Shown here in pieces: positions 62,933 to 64,000 of a DNA stretch of 64,000 bases. A model generated the notes under the pieces. That model saw only the letters and a program-made list of their open reading frames with translations. It did no database searches and was not told the DNA's origin. The DNA comes from Strigamia acuminata (taxonomy: Eukaryota; Arthropoda; Chilopoda; Geophilomorpha; Linotaeniidae), in NCBI GenBank assembly GCA_949358305.1, contig OX442317.1:5088186-5152185 (forward strand), in the 5' to 3' direction. Position numbers and translations under genes: made by a program. Position 1 is the first letter of the stretch. Each line of letters begins with the position of its first letter.

Positions 62933-64000
62933 ATGAATTTTAACGTGCTACTGTTCTCGTCTACTCTACTGCTTTTTGGCATCAGTATTGGCAGTTGCTA
63001 TTTGCCGGTGATTTGCATTCCCGGTATCTTGGACGTTACTTATAGTATGCTGAGAGTATGCGATGAAATCAAAAGATTGCATCCTGGAACCGCTGTACAT
63101 TTTATTCAAGCCGGTACGGCGCTGATTAGTACTTTAGGAATGTGGGAGCAAATTAGCGCTTACAAAACAATGCTGGAACCGATATTCGCAATGTATTCGG
63201 GAGGAGTGCACGTTGTAGCACATTCTCAAGGCGAGTTATTTCGACTATCTGTCATATTAAATACAAATAATCAACGCAATTATGTTTGTATGTATATTTA
63301 GGTACTTTAATATCAAGAGCTATCATTGAAACCACCGGAAATCATCCGGTGAAAAATTTCTTGAGCGTTGCCGGTCCATTCATGGGCCAATATGGAAGTG
63401 AGGCGGCATTTCAAGTGGTTTAATTCTATTTAACTGATTTATATTCCGATCTTTTAGTATCGTTTACCGATGCTAATTTTATCGGATTGAACGTTAATAA
63501 TATGGCGAGAGAAGACGTGTACAAGTAAATATGTGATTTCGCATACGTGCGATGATTTAGTAAATTGTGTGCATTGCAGGATAGCTTACAATCAGCTTTC
63601 GCAACGTTTAGTATCTGTCGCTGGGTATTGGAACGGTAACATCAATATTGGACATTGTTGATTGAGGTTGTGTGTGTAAAATTATTATTTCTTTTAGATC
63701 CGACTCAACAGAAATTATTTTTGGAACAGTCAACATTCCTCCCGCACGTAAACAATCTCGTAGCTCATCCGGACAGAAATAGTAAACGCTGAGATTTGAA
63801 AAGTATTCATGATTTTTAAGTGATTGCAATTTTTTTTAAGGGTTTAAAAAGAATTTTTTGCGTTTGAAGAATTTAATATTGTTTGGTGGAGATGGGGAGG
63901 AAGTCATCATTCCTTGGCAGTCCGAGTAAGCAAATTATGGGCAAAAGTAAGGAATCATTAATCCTTTGGTCCTTTTCTAGGCTCGGTGGATATTACGACG
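62933..64000 (+). CDS. PPT2: Palmitoyl-protein thioesterase 2-like, copy 2 (3' end beyond window)
   Basis: Exons 62933-63230, 63302-63397, 63458-63524, 63580-63635, 63698-63781, 63841-63925 and 63981-64000+ have exactly the lengths of the first six exons of copy 1, with identical phases and the same GC-AG first intron. Same signal-peptide type (MNFNVLLFSSTLLLFGIS). Active-site Ser lies in AHSQGTLISRA. At the position of the predicted catalytic Asp the copy reads GGDGEEVIIPWQ, a Glu. The His-bearing last exon is outside the window. No frameshift or stop is seen, so it looks expressed or recently expressed. Protein identity to copy 1 is roughly 70% by eye. Confidence 0.9.

Overview
This window looks like nuclear DNA from a non-vertebrate animal. 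It is AT-rich, and every confident gene is split by GT-AG introns, many only 60-300 bp long. The gene set is metazoan: TP53I11, WDR45/WIPI4, PACSIN with F-BAR, NPF motifs and SH3, EDEM2, RPS10, IBA57, a SIRT3-type sirtuin and PPT2. I cannot name the phylum from sequence alone. No bacterial operon, CRISPR array, virus or phage was seen. Gene models were built by hand from splice signals, reading-frame continuity and family recognition. All multi-exon models keep phase, but none has transcript support here.

Layout. 1-4.2 kb: the tail of an unidentified + strand gene, an unidentified five-exon minus-strand gene (1515-2707), and four tRNA-Ala genes on the minus strand. 4.47-40.55 kb: one sparse gene, TP53I11, with six coding exons (618 nt) spread over 36 kb. 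Its 24 kb first intron and later introns are packed with short inverted-repeat transposons (hAT-like, pogo/Tigger-like, unclassified MITEs), a MULE-like relic, and a 4.1 kb block of an 11-bp minisatellite organised as a recently duplicated higher-order cassette (16.3-20.4 kb). 41.9-64 kb: a compact cluster of WDR45 (+), PACSIN (+), EDEM2 (-), RPS10 (+), IBA57 (+), SIRT3 (+) and two tandem PPT2 copies (+, the second cut by the window end).

Functional themes. WDR45 (autophagy), PACSIN (membrane curvature and endocytosis), EDEM2 (ER glycoprotein degradation) and PPT2 (lysosomal thioesterase) concern membrane traffic and turnover. IBA57 and SIRT3 both carry probable mitochondrial presequences. 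EDEM2 and RPS10 are divergent with only about 70 bp between the EDEM2 start codon and the putative RPS10 TOP start, so they probably share a promoter. Their adjacency need not mean a common pathway.

Most notable observations: two phase-compatible first exons for TP53I11; a hAT-type MITE with an internal 20-bp minisatellite; a perfect-TSD hAT element that contains the TP53I11 poly(A) signal; minisatellites in three genes' introns whose A/T tracts recur about every helical turn; a tandem duplication reaching from the SIRT3 last exon through PPT2, with a conserved GC-AG intron, a relic third copy of exon 1 and an Asp-to-Glu change at the predicted catalytic acid; and a stop codon embedded in a PACSIN donor site that could yield an F-BAR isoform lacking SH3.
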